From the NCBI GenBank assembly GCA_947650365.1, contig OX393550.1:96080951-96144950 (forward strand): a DNA stretch of 64,000 nt. The letters run 5' to 3'. The position numbers and the translations under genes are program-made. Below the pieces are notes generated by a model, which had not been told where the DNA came from, did not search any database, and was given only the letters and a program-made list of their open reading frames with translations. Shown here piece by piece: positions 1-15,086 of the stretch; position 1 is the stretch's first letter, and every line of letters begins with the position of its first letter. This DNA is from Chamaelirium japonicum. Lineage: Eukaryota; Streptophyta; Magnoliopsida; Liliales; Melanthiaceae.

Positions 1-4060
<4,060 letters not shown>

Positions 4061-4328
4061 AGCAGAGATCACTCTGAACTCTGCAATTTTAAGATGGATG
4101 ATGAGACGATTGTTTGGATGAGCCGAAGGACGGGGACATTGAATTCTCGAGGGGAAGGTAAATGAAACTCCATACCATGATGATGATGTACACCATGGAA
4201 TTAGCTATAAAGACATAGCAGACAGCTGAGCTCTGTGGTGGGGGTGCTCTGTACTCATGCTAAGCAGAAACCATTGCTTGGAGCAGAAGTCTCACCTCAT
4301 TCATCAGCTTGTTGGGCACTAACAAAAT

Positions 4329-4336
4329 CTTATATA
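4329..4336 (-). promoter_or_regulatory. Candidate TATA box for the repeat-exon gene
   Basis: Reads TATATAAG on the minus strand, about 270 bp upstream of the ATG at 4060. Spacing and orientation fit a 5' UTR of roughly 240 bp. A possible 5' UTR intron acceptor (AAAATTGCAG) lies near 4090. This is a motif-only call. Confidence 0.35.
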
Positions 4337-4749
4337 TCAATCAGAGATCACAAATGGGTGACTCCATCAGCATCTCAATCTGCCCCCGACATCGCCGACA
4401 CCAGCAGCCGTCGATTGTGATTTCGAAGGCGATGGATGGTGGTATGGCCCACTTTGGCGCTGGCAGGGCCGGGCCGCTGATAACGTTCGATCGGACAGCT
4501 GTAAATGCAGGAACGCCTTTCGGCGGTGCAACTGATCCCTAGGTGCATTGGAGTGGAATAGAAGCTTTGGTTCATAAAATCTGGTCTAATCATGGCTCTG
4601 ATTTCACTTTGTGGAGCTCAACATCCTTGTGGGCTCGAAAGTGCCCTTCTGTTTCTCTCTCCCTCTCACACACACAGCTGGTGGCGTTCCCCCATACCCA
4701 CTTTAGTTTTTAAAAAAACTAGCCGTTGGAATGATTACATCACATTGTC
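4337..4749. other. Intergenic DNA, no feature recognised
   Basis: Short open frames exist on both strands here, but none shows a family motif, codon bias or splice context. Part may be promoter of the minus-strand gene. Confidence 0.5.
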
Positions 4750-4885
4750 TTTCCAAGGTCGACTCCTCTCCACCGCTGACTCTTTGGAGAGCGACAAGTG
4801 GCGATCCCAATTTCAATGGCCGTGATCTGTGGCCACTGGATGAATCCTAGGGGGATGCTATCACCACTGGCCGCCGCCCACCATC
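4750..4885 (+). mobile_element. SINE-like copy, plus orientation (partial)
   Basis: Contains GGTCGACTCC, like a Pol III B box, followed by GGCGATCCCAATTTCAATGG and a GATGAATCCTAG block. The same order of blocks is found in reverse complement at 5070-5247. The A-box end is missing or diverged. Confidence 0.4.
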
Positions 4886-5069
4886 TCCTGACGTTGCTGG
4901 CCACCAGCCTTGCAAGCCACCGTCTACAACCACCACCTCAGTCGACCATCACTCGCCCGCTGCAACCCGTAGGCCGCCACTCACTGCCACCGCCACAAAT
5001 GAGGGCGGCGGTGGGTGGGGGATGACTGGGCGGCTGAGAGCGTCCGTTGATCAGCGGGGGTGGTCGACG

Positions 5070-5247
5070 GCGGCAGGTGATAGTGGCATACCGCTAGGGT
5101 TCATCCCATGGTCATAAATTGTGGTCATTGAAATTAGGATCGCCTCTTGTCCCTCCCTAGAGGGTTAGCGACGCACAGGGGAGACGATCATCAATGAAAA
5201 GGAGTCGAACCCCTCTTCCAACTGATCGGCCACACCTGTGCCCATCC
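5070..5247 (-). mobile_element. tRNA-derived SINE-like copy, minus orientation
   Basis: On the minus strand the 5' end (from 5247) has TGGCCGATCAGTTGG, resembling a Pol III A box. About 15 bases later comes GGTTCGACTCC, an exact B-box consensus. The body matches the plus-strand copy at 4750-4885, so the two form an inverted pair about 200 bp apart. The lack of cloverleaf stems argues against a functional tRNA gene. Confidence 0.45.
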
Positions 5248-5481
5248 TTATTAATTTTTTTTTCTCATTTATGTTTTTCTATTTAATATGTTTGGAGTGC
5301 AAAGTAATACATTTCTTGTTTGATATTTATTTGTTGGAATTAATTCCTTGCCAATTTTCTGAAATTTATTCCGAGTGAAAAGTTTTAAAACTTAAAAGTG
5401 TGCCACCGTCGGTTATTTTGTTTAGTCCCATATTGAAAAAGGACAGGAAGCTTTGCGTGTTTATAAATGTTTTTTTTTTTT

Positions 5482-5744
5482 GGGTTATTTTGACTTTGAC
5501 CCCCAAATTTTGCCTTGAATTAGACTTTAGCCCCCCATTTTTCATTAATTAGACTTTACCCTCCAAAACTAACTGTTCCGTCAGCTCACCCCCAAAACTT
5601 TATTTCTTTTCCGTCAGCTCACCCTTTCTCTTAGATGGTGAGCTGACGGAACAGTTAGTTTTGGTGGGTAAAGTCTAATTAATGAAAAATGGGGGGTAAA
5701 GTCTAATTCAAGGCAAAAGTTGGGGGGCAAAGTCAAAATAACCC
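5482..5744. mobile_element. Foldback MITE with ~110-bp terminal inverted repeats
   Basis: Starts GGGTTATTTTGACTTTG and ends with its exact reverse complement. The inverted repeats continue with few mismatches through blocks such as CCCCCAAATTTTGCC, AGTCTAATT and GTTCCGTCAGCTCACC to a short centre near 5600-5635. Runs of T flank both ends (12 and 9), so a 9-bp target duplication of Mutator type is possible but cannot be told from insertion into poly-T. There is no coding capacity. Confidence 0.85.
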
Positions 5745-6139
5745 TTTTTTTTTGTCAGAAAACCCTTGGAAATAGGGGGTTCGGATTGAGGATGATTCCG
5801 GACCATAATTAAAATTGAATTTTGCACTTCATATTCACATATCGATAGGTAAAGTCTATCCGGTAAAGGCAAACCACCGCAATACAAGGAATATTTCTTC
5901 CAAATAGACCTCAGTCAACTTGAGGGGCTGATTAGGACATGTAATCTAATTTTCAGGGATCGATATATAAATATAAAATAGTCAGGAGTTAATATATAAT
6001 TAGCCTAACTTTGAAGAGCTATAAGCAAAATTTCATATGTTATTATGTGTGTATATTATAGGCTATACATGTATAGGACTTATTCCCTACACACATCATT
6101 GACTAAGGACCTCGCTTGGTAACATGGTATTAGAGCTAG

Positions 6140-7600
6140 TTTGATCTGTGCTGATCTCAGTTTTTCCTTCCATGCACGACGATCTGGCCCTTCGATGTCA
6201 GGCAGCCCTCTTGATCCGTCGACGCGTGCGATCGGCCCTCCTCCGACGCCGTGCGATCAGCCCTCCGACGCCGTGCAGCCTCACGGCACGTGTGACACCT
6301 GTTGCCGTGCAGTCACTGCCCTCCACCGGACCTGTGCGATTCGGCTCTGTTGCAGCGCTGTGCGGTGCTCGCAGCATGCTGGTATCGAAGTGTTGAAGAA
6401 ATTCAAAAGAAAGAAGCTTTGCTGAAATCCAAAAGGAAGAGGCTTAACATAAAACAACAGATCTGTGAGCACGAGTCTGTTCCTCTACGGCCATCACTTC
6501 TCGGCCTTAGGCGTCAATGACGACACCGTTGAGTAAACTCGGGATTTTCTTCCGATCTCGATAGACTTTTCGCTCGCTACGATGGCGGACTGAACAACGT
6601 GATCTGCCACTGTCTAGAGTGTCCTTGATGGTCGTGCTCTGGCAGATCACCTCAATGGCTTGACACCGACTCTTGCCTCAGCCTCCACCGTCTCTAGAGT
6701 GTCTGGATCCACCACACCAGACTGTCAGTCACATTGGGGCAACGTGATAGGCCAGTCCGGGCTTTTCTTATTGCCTTTGGTGATCGGCCTCTTTGAGCCG
6801 ACTTTGTCGCCTTTACCACTGCTGCAGCGCTCTGCGCTCACCTCACAGAGAGTTTTGTTGAGAAAAGCGGGGCAAGAGCAATACCAGCTTCTATCCCAGG
6901 TACAGGCTGCTCAGCAGGGTGAGTAGACGATACAACAGTTCATAATCTTATGCGCGGCCATTGGCGCGAGCTGTAGGCGATGGATTCATCCCTTCAAGAT
7001 ACTCACTTGCGTGAGTGGCAGCGCTTCCGGGAGCAGCGACAGCTCTATCGGTTTTCTGATGACCTTTCGCCCTGAGTTTTCTTCCCTCGCTGGACACATA
7101 GTCCATTAGGGTCCTCTTCCTCGCCTTGATGCTGCCGTCGCTGAACTTATTACTGAGGAGACGCATCTTTGCACTGTTGCAACTCGCGGGGCCCCTGTGA
7201 ACTCCAGCTTCGAGGGTGTTCTTGTTGCTGCTCCTCTTTAGAGTGCTGCTACTACTGTGCCTTCTCGTGGTGACTCTCGTTCCTCTGGCATGTTTGACAC
7301 TTGGCGATGCACCCACTGTGGCAAGCCATGGCACACAGTTGACTCTTGTTGGCTGCTTCATCCAGAGAAGCTTGCTAGGCCAGCTAGTCGTGATCGCCCC
7401 ACTGCTGTTGTTGCTGGAGCAACTACAATTGATGCTACTATGACGGATCGACTTCAGCGTCTCAAGATGTGACTTCAACAGCTTCTTCTACAGCCTGCCC
7501 TAGCTCCTTATGCCTTCTCTGCCACGTCAGGTACCTCTGCACCTTGCATTATGGATTCTGGGACCTCTCACCACATGACCCTGGATCACTCTGTTATTAC
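6140..7600 (+). pseudogene. copia gag and protease remnant
   Basis: The gag part is broken into several frames. A CCHC zinc knuckle (C-x2-C-x4-H-x4-C, CTHCGKPWHTVDSC) survives near 7308-7349. The aspartic protease motif IMDSGTSHHM is near 7550-7580, in the D-S-G-[TA] form usual for copia. Stop codons follow at about 7470 and 7700. Nothing here can be functional. Confidence 0.7.
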
Positions 7601-7729
7601 TTCTTGCTCATCTGCTCGCATTCCTCCGATCCACACTGCTGATGGTTCGTTTTGGGCTATCTCGCAAACTGGATCTATCACTACTACTTCAAACCCCATA
7701 TGATACCTCTCCCTATCTTTGTCCTACAC

Positions 7730-8225
7730 GCACCCCAACATTGCATAAATTTAATTTTCATATAACTTCTATTATGTAACTGATGACATAAATTCTATTA
7801 TGTAACTGATGATATAACTTCTATATGTTACTAGTGACATAGCTCAAGCTTATATTATGTCATAACTTTTATATGTCATTGGTGACAATAACGTCTAATG
7901 ACTTACCATACTTCCGAGAGGCTTTCGGGCGCTCCCAAAAAAAAGTTATGGAAGCGAATCCATCAAGGCTCGCTGCAATGAACACAGAGATCACCTCGAG
8001 TTGCATCAACTGGTGGCATAGCTCAAGTTTATATGTCACTGGTGATATAGCTTAAGCTTATATGTCACTAATGCCATAGCTTCTATTATGTCACAGATGA
8101 GATAACTTCTATATGTCACCGGTGACATAGCTTCAATAATGTCACTGATGACATAGCTTCTATTATGTTACTGATGACATGACTTCTATATGTCATTGGT
8201 GATAGCTCAAGCTTATATAGTGAGC
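7730..8225 (+). repeat. Degenerate minisatellite of ~25-60-bp units replacing the integrase region
   Basis: Variants of ATGTCACTGGTGACATAGC, TTCTATTATGT and AGCTTATAT recur many times. A ~130-bp unrelated block (about 7890-8020) interrupts them. Many units contain the self-complementary core TCACTGGTGA or TCATTGGTGA. Confidence 0.75.
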
Positions 8226-8339
8226 GTCACCCACCTGACCACTTCGACTACTCCCCTGACCGTATTGGCTTTGCTGCAGTCATAATCTACTCACCTCAGT
8301 TTCATGCCTATTTTACTGCCATTCACGTTGATAGAGAGT

Positions 8340-9850
8340 CTAGGTCTTACCGAGAGGCACTACAATATCCTGTGTGGCAGCAAGCCATGGCCGAGGAGTT
8401 TCTAGCCTTTGAGCAGACTTAAATGTGGGAGGTTTTTCCTTTGCCCACAGGAGTTGAGCCCATCAGTTGCAAGTGGGTCTTCAAGATCATGCATCGCCCT
8501 AATAGCTCCATTGATCGGTATAAGGTCTGTCTTGTTGTTAGAAATTTCACTCAGGAGTATAGGATTGACTATGATGAGACTTTTGCTTCGGTGGCTTAGA
8601 TGACCACCATTCAGACTCTTCTGGCTGTTGATGTTGTTTGGTGCTGGTCCTTGCTTCAGATAGATGTGAAGAACGCCTTTTTTCATGGTGGTCTCTCAGA
8701 GGTCATCTACATGTAGCTTCCTCCAGGTTGTAGCACTCCGCTCCAGCATATTTATCATCTCCGTTGGCTATGGACTCAAACAGGTCTCTTGTGCCTGGTT
8801 TGAGCATTTTCATCGAGTAATTACTGAGATTGAATTTGTTGAGAGCTTCCATGGTCACTCTATTTTTGTGAGGATTTTCTCTTAGGACTATGCCATTATT
8901 ATTCTCTATGTGGATGACATGATCCTCACGGGCGATGATTCTGGTAATATCGTCTCTCTTCAGCATGATCTCAGGAGTCAATTCCAAATGAAGGATCTTG
9001 GTACTCTGTGTTACTTTTTAGGCCTCAAGGTTGCTCACGGTGCGTAAGGGATTCTGCTTTCCCAGCAGAAGAACTATGTTGACAATCTAAGTCGGGCTGC
9101 TATTTTTGATTCTTGGATTATTGATACACCTCTTGAACTTCATGTGAAGCTCCGACCCCTAGATGGAGAGCCTCTTCCTAATCCTACCAGATGCAGAGAG
9201 CTTGTTGGTCTATTTCTGCATTTCTCGGCTTGATATTGCTCATGCAGTTAGCATCCTTAGTCAGTTTGTGGATGCACCTCGCTCACCTTACTATGGTGCT
9301 CTTCTACGGACTCTTCGGTATCTTCGAGGAACCACCACTTAGTCGCTTCTTCTCTCCTCGACCTCTACTCCTGTTCTTAGTAAACACTCGGATATTGACT
9401 GGGTTGGTAACCCGACTACTAGCAGGTCGGTCACCTATTGGATATTGCTTATTTTTGGTGACTCTCTTATCTTCTAGAAGAGCAAGAAACATAAGATTGT
9501 TTCTCTCTCCCGTACTGAAGAAGAGTTCTGGGCCAAGTCTACTACCACTAAGGAAATTGTTCACCTTAGACGACTCCTTGGGGATCTAGGCGTTGAGATT
9601 TCTAAATGTACAACCCTTCATTGTGATAACAAGAGTGTTATACAGATTGTTAGCAATCTGGTCTTTCATGAGATGATGAAGCACATCGAGCTTGACTGCT
9701 ACTTCTCTAGGGAGATGTATGAAGCCGGGACTATATCTCTCTCCTATGTCTCATCTACAGAGCAGATTGTTGATTTTTTCACAAAGTTGCATCCTTCATT
9801 CCGTTTACGATTTCTTATTAGCAAACTCTCAGAGTTAAACCCACTGTGAG
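8340..9850 (+). pseudogene. copia reverse transcriptase and RNase H remnant
   Basis: The reverse transcriptase remnant begins with a block encoding REALQYPVWQQAMAEEF near 8350 and continues through FTQEYRIDYDETFASVA and a decayed YVDD region (LYVDDM near 8910). The RNase H part (about 9200-9830) contains RLDIAHAVSILSQFVDAPRS and LHCDNKSVIQI. Numerous in-frame stops and frame changes interrupt both. Order and motifs are those of the 3' half of a copia pol. Confidence 0.75.
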
Positions 9851-9945
9851 TTTGAGGGGTGGTGTTAGTCTGTGTGTGTATATTGTAGGCTATACACGTT
9901 TACTCAGTGTATATGACTTATTCCCTACATACATCATTGTATATA

Positions 9946-10869
9946 TATGTGTGTTGGATAAGACCTAACGAGATGTAGGATTATTCTTCTAAACCCTAGC
10001 CGTCTCTTAATAACACCCTAATTAAAACAGAAGAAAAATACAAGTATAACCGAAAGTTATAGGGCTAAACTAGGTTGAAGAACAAAGAAAATTACAGCCC
10101 TTCCGTTCCCACTCAAAGTTATAGAAAGATAAAAAATTCTCCTAATGATTATAGGCTTCATAGAAGTTTTGTTGTTTTTGCTGGAACCGCCATGCGATTG
10201 TAGGACAGGGCACTAGAGTAAGGGCTCAAAAAAGTCTAGAGATCAAAATGGGGGGAGGGGATGGCTGCTTCCAAGCCCACCTCCTGGTTGTCAGTAGTTG
10301 CTATTTATTAATTCCATAATCTATGAACATGACATCAATGACCAGCTTTGGCATGCAAACAAGGCACAACAGCCTTGACGGAAAGTTCGCTCCATTGTGC
10401 CCATACTGAGAGTCGAACATCTCCAAAATAAGAGCGGAAGAACCAATTTATTGAAAAGAAAGTTTACAAAAGGCAATACTCAAAAAAGGAATGGACAAAG
10501 TTAAAAAAAAAAAAAAGGAAAAAATGACAATCATTCCTCCTCTATGCTTACTTTGGCCGGCTGATATATGACCCCGACTCTTGACATAATTTCGACCCGA
10601 GTGTATTGGACCCAAGATGGGCTTGAGTCAGTTTTGACCCAAATCAAGATCTTGTTTGGCTTGGGACCTAATCTAATCTCAATTACTGCAAAACCCACTT
10701 GATTAACAGAAGTCCACAACATGCCACACCCGACTCTGACGAATCACAGCCGTCCGTTAACTACATCATATATTATTATTATTTTTTCTTTCCATCTTTT
10801 TTTTTTCTTTTTCTTTCTCTTATTTATATATATATATTTTTAGACCAGTGGGTGTCTCGAAACCTTTAT
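9946..10869. other. Intergenic DNA, no feature recognised
   Basis: AT-rich sequence with a poly-A tract (10504-10516) and a pyrimidine-rich stretch (10770-10830). Short open frames lack any family signature. Confidence 0.5.
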
Positions 10870-11096
10870 ATCAATGGCCGCCGACGATGTCCAATCTGCC
10901 GCCACATCGCCACCAACGCCATGATCCCTTGGGAACCGCCTCACCCGGGAGAGAAGCCGATCTTGAATTCCACTGAAAAAAATCACCAACCACCGGGCCG
11001 AGGCCAGATCAGACACTCCAATCGCAATCGACTAGAGAATCACGCCCCTGAAGGCAAGCAAGGCAGACGAGCCGAGCAGTGGAAAGCCACGTAACT
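10870..11096 (+). repeat. Left arm of an inverted repeat now split by the copia element
   Basis: Matches the reverse complement of 59922-60145 over about 225 bp with interruptions. Shared blocks include GCCGCCGAC, CGCCATGATCCC, AATTCCACT, AATCACCAAC, GAGAATCACGCCCCT and GAGCCGAGCAG. The two arms lay about 85 bp apart before the copia insertion. Confidence 0.7.
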
Positions 11097-11182
11097 CCAA
11101 CGAGACGAACACAAAACCGCCAGCCACTAGAGGAGCCCATATGTACAAGGGGGAGGAAAGGGGACCAGAGTTATGTGTCTTT

Positions 11183-13130
11183 TGTTGTAGCTCGTGTGTC
11201 CTTAGCGTGGATTTTCTGTATTAACATGAATAAAGATGACTTTGGTTATTGCTTTAATTAGAATACTACTCTGGTGTATGATAATACTCATATAATAAAA
11301 GGACACTAGGGAACACAGTAGGCCACTGAGGCGCATGGAGGATTCATGCTTGGGAGACCCAGTGGACCAGTTCTGTGTAGACCTAGAACTAGTTCACAGC
11401 TTTGGTGATGCTGGTCGCTTCACCGAGCATAAGCTGTTGGCAGGTAGAGGATGTGGTGAAGTCTCCACCACGATAACGTGGGATTCCCATTCACCTAACC
11501 AAGCACGATGATCGTGTTGAACATGAACCAAGACGGTGCACAGTTCAGTGATTCAGACATTGGTGCAGAAACCGTCTTACTACTAAAGATAATCTGTCCT
11601 TAACCCTGAGAGACCATGCTCACTGGGCCAACCAGTTGAGTGGTGCTTTGATGTGCCAACGTGTGCGAACCTTCCATAGTCCAATACCACGGTACGTTGG
11701 GTTACCCGGCTGGCGCTTGAGTGACATGTAATCCCTACAAGTTATCCGACGTCCAGTGTTTGATGGGTGCGTTTTGATGAGTCAATCTGTCCACACAGTT
11801 AACCCAATCCTGGTGGTTGTCAGTATGACTGACGATGTTCCGGATGCTAGGCATAGCACCGGAAGGTGTGTGGTGTTATAGATGACAAGTCATCAAACCC
11901 TAGTCAGATGATCGATCGGGATCTGACGGTGCTCCCCACCTCCCGAGTCGTATCATGGCACCAGTAATAGGAGGGATAAGGATTATCGGAGTATAGTAGA
12001 GAACAGGGTTACGAGGGAGTAACATAAGTTTAGGATCACTAGAGTTCAACTCACGTCGCACTCTAGGTGGCTACGCGGGTTAATCGGATTAGGGCTGATT
12101 GACGGAACTTTCTGTGTGTCACCGGAACAGTTAATTAGGGATCCGGTTGGAGCTAGAGATCCCGAACCCTGAAGGTTCCACCCTGTTGTTGCGTATAGGA
12201 ATTGTTCCCCGACCTAGTTGGATACGTTGGATGCGAAGTAGCGCGATGGAGCGCAAGCCCGGAGCCAAAGAACCTAATTCACATGTGTTACGGGCCGTAG
12301 GGGTATTTTGGTAAATACTGAAATATGGCTCAGAACATATTGAATATGGATCTTAGATTGAGCAGAATAATTCCAGGAGCTCACAGGCGCTGACGGAACT
12401 CGATTCCGAGTAGCGCACCTCACTCAGTCTCACTTTTAGTTTTCCGCTTTTCGTGAAGGGCGTTTTCGTCCGGACTTCACGATAGACACACGGAAGACCT
12501 AAATCCGACCCCCCCTCATCCCTATCCACCTAGGGGCCGGCCCTAGGCTCCTTGGAGCCATGGGAGACCGGCCCTATAAAGGAAATAGGGAGGGAGGGCC
12601 GGCCCTAATTCTTCTACTCCCTCCCCTCCAAAAATCCGACCCCTAGTCCTCCTCTTTGTGGTTTCGGCCAAGGAAAAGAGAGGAAGATGAAGGGAGAAGG
12701 AAGAGGAAGGAAGGAGAAGTAAGAAAGGAGAAAGAGGAGGAGAAAATCGCGAGGCTCGCCATCGTCTTCACAACGGATTCTTCCGTCGGCTCGAAATCCT
12801 TGCACTCAGAGACGGGATTTCGAGGATTCTTCAATTCGCAAAGGACAAGGTGCTATCCGACAGTTTCCCTTGCGATTCAAGTGCGGTTCTTCATCGTTCT
12901 GTAATCTCCGGATCATAGATCCATAAGGTATGATGAATCTAAATACCTAAGTAGATGCATGCATGTCTTCCGTAGATCGTAGTATGCCTCTAGGGTGTCC
13001 GCACATATGCTAAGATCATAGATTTGCATGTAGATTGTTTTGTATCACGAATTGTAATGAAACATACACCGTATGATCTTCAGATTTTTTGCTTCCGCTG
13101 CGACTCCGATACATGGATCCAATTCCAACA
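11183..13130 (+). repeat. 5' LTR of the Angela-type copia element
   Basis: 1948 bp, TG...CA termini. A TATA box (CTATAAA) lies at 12574-12580, placing transcription start in the last third of the LTR. It aligns throughout with 57964-59916. Confidence 0.93.
12575..12580 (+). promoter_or_regulatory. LTR TATA box
   Basis: TATAAA in the context GGCCCTATAAAGG, conserved in the 3' LTR at 59355-59360. It is the likely core promoter of the copia element. Confidence 0.55.
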
Positions 13131-13132
13131 AT

Positions 13133-13144
13133 TGGTATCAGAGC
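13133..13144 (+). other. Primer-binding site of the copia element
   Basis: TGGTATCAGAGC, complementary to the 3' end of plant initiator tRNA-Met, two bases after the 5' LTR. Confidence 0.9.
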
Positions 13145-15086
13145 ACGCTTTGGTGTATGTTTCATGCATGAATTCGTGAAAACATCATGTGAATATATGA
13201 TGACATATGTTTTCGTCGGGGTTCGGCGTAGATCATGCATATGGATTGTGCTATGTATCGTCTTTTTGAAGGTGCCGCACTGAATAATAATCTATGATTG
13301 CATGCATCCGGGGGTCGGACCCCGGATTTTATTTTGCATTGATTATTATTGTGGATTTGTAAGGCTCTAGATGGGCGAGGGTGGGGATTGACCATCCTCG
13401 GTTCCCTGGCCATGTTTCTAGGATTGTCTTCTTTACTTTCTAGTGAAATTGTACACGAACGAGCACTTGCTCAGAGCGTGTTAGTTTTTCGGTCACAGAA
13501 AGAAGGAGATGATGCTATATCCACGGTTCGGGCAAGCGGTACCATGGCGTGCAAAGACCCGGCGAAAGCGTGCACGTTGGCAATGAAGGGGATCGTTGTT
13601 AGAGATCGTGCAGAACGGAAGAGCAGGACATCTTGGCTGTGCTATTCAGGTTCAGGGGTCGGACCCTGGATTTGATTCAGTTTGGATGCTTTCTCTGTTG
13701 TTTCTCTTTATTCAGTATTTAGAGAACCCCGATGATAATGTGATTATCATTCTTGCTTGTGAGTTTGTTTCTAGATTAGGCTTAGGGTTAGTACTAAAAT
13801 TATAGATTCATCGGTGTCTCTATATGCTTCTAACACGTGCGAATCCGGTGGCTAGCTAAAAGGAAAGGCGGTAACCGCCCTCGTGGTAGTTCAGGTAGCC
13901 AAGTACTGTGCACCGAGATAGACGCAGTGTTAGATTTATTTAGAGATAATTAACTAATGTCTCCATAAGAAGTATGATAACCCTAGTGGGATGCCCTTTC
14001 CCCACGTGGTCCTAGCGACCAAGTTAGGTTAGGATTTCACTGTGTGATACCCGTTTTTAGATGACGTTTGATGGTAGTATTAACTCATCACGATTTGGTT
14101 ATGCCACCATTAGGTTGAGGTTCGGCGGAGGTTGTCGGATGTCCCTATTTGGCCAGCATCGAAACCTGTAATGAGATGAGCTCTACTATGACATCAGGCA
14201 TCAAATTGTGAACGAGGCGTCATCGTAGTGTGAGTCCTTTCCACGTTGACCTTAGGCTAGGCTCCAGATCTTAGGATTATGGACAAACTAGTGAAGTATC
14301 GGGATCCTTGGAATCTATATAATGTGATCCTTGCAAAAAAGGCAAAAGCTGAGTATTCAAGGTAGGGAGTATGATATTTTCCGAGGATACTAATGCTTTG
14401 CGGGAGGGTTTGTAATCCTAGTGAGAGCATGGTAGACAAGGGTCTATGTCTAGGAGGTCGTGACCATTCTAGATATGCATAAAACCTCATAAAGAAGGGA
14501 TGTGTAAGAGGTTCCCTCCAAAGGGGAGCCCCTGGCCTCCACAATCAACCGGCTAAGGGTCTGGGTGGGAGGTACGCAGTTCGATATTCCCACCGGGTGA
14601 GAGCTGTGTTTCCTTCCATGCTGGTTCGCCTAGTGGTTTCCTTCGGGACATGGGGGATGCCGGTGGTAGTGGGTGACGGTTATATCCTGCACCGCGGGAG
14701 CCTATGAACCCCCCTGTCGACACCACCTATATTTGTGGGAAGCATCCGAAAGCTTGTGTGAAGCCGCTGTTGCTGCGCACGCGGGTCACATAAAGCTGGC
14801 CAAAAGGAGACTGGGAGGTCTTTCAGTTTACCGTGGGTAATTCTGATGAAGACTGGGTCGTAAAAACCCCGTTGGCAGAAGTGGTTGCATGCTCTCACCG
14901 AGATGCTGTCTCCAATTCAGGGCCGATAGTCTCAGTGCTCCAGCCCAGGGAATTTAGATTCCTGGATGTCTCCACTTGAGGTGGTGAAGACATAGCGGCT
15001 GGAGTAGACATTATCTATTTCTAAATTCTATGAAATAGATTATAGTAGATCCTAACTATTGTCTTAAACCATTGTTTATAGAAATC
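13145..15086 (+). other. Untranslated leader of the copia element
   Basis: About 1.94 kb between the primer-binding site and the gag ATG at 15087. No open frame here shows a gag or pol motif. Long leaders are known in Angela/SIRE-type elements. Confidence 0.6.

Larger units (their letters stand above)
6038..9945 (+). mobile_element. Decayed Ty1/copia element, Ale/Retrofit-like, with very short LTR-like ends
   Basis: A direct repeat of about 65-80 bp opens the element (6038-6103, ATTATAGGCTATACATG) and closes it (9863-9942). The left copy is followed at 6125 by TGGTATTAGAGC, a copia primer-binding site for initiator tRNA-Met. The internal region holds gag, protease, reverse transcriptase and RNase H remnants in that order, all with stops and frameshifts. 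No integrase is found; its place is taken by a minisatellite (7730-8225). Short LTRs and the RNase H style fit the Ale/Retrofit lineage (inference). The LTR homology covers only part of the expected length, so one or both ends are diverged. Confidence 0.7.

Noticed and set aside
5170..5247. Possible tRNA gene on the minus strand
   Set aside because: A- and B-box-like motifs are present but no acceptor or anticodon stems form, and a second diverged copy lies nearby, so SINE-like is the better call.
12643..12904. Short basic or Phe/Ser-rich open frames in the copia LTR
   Set aside because: They lie in a purine-rich R/U5 region and recur in the other LTR; no family signature.
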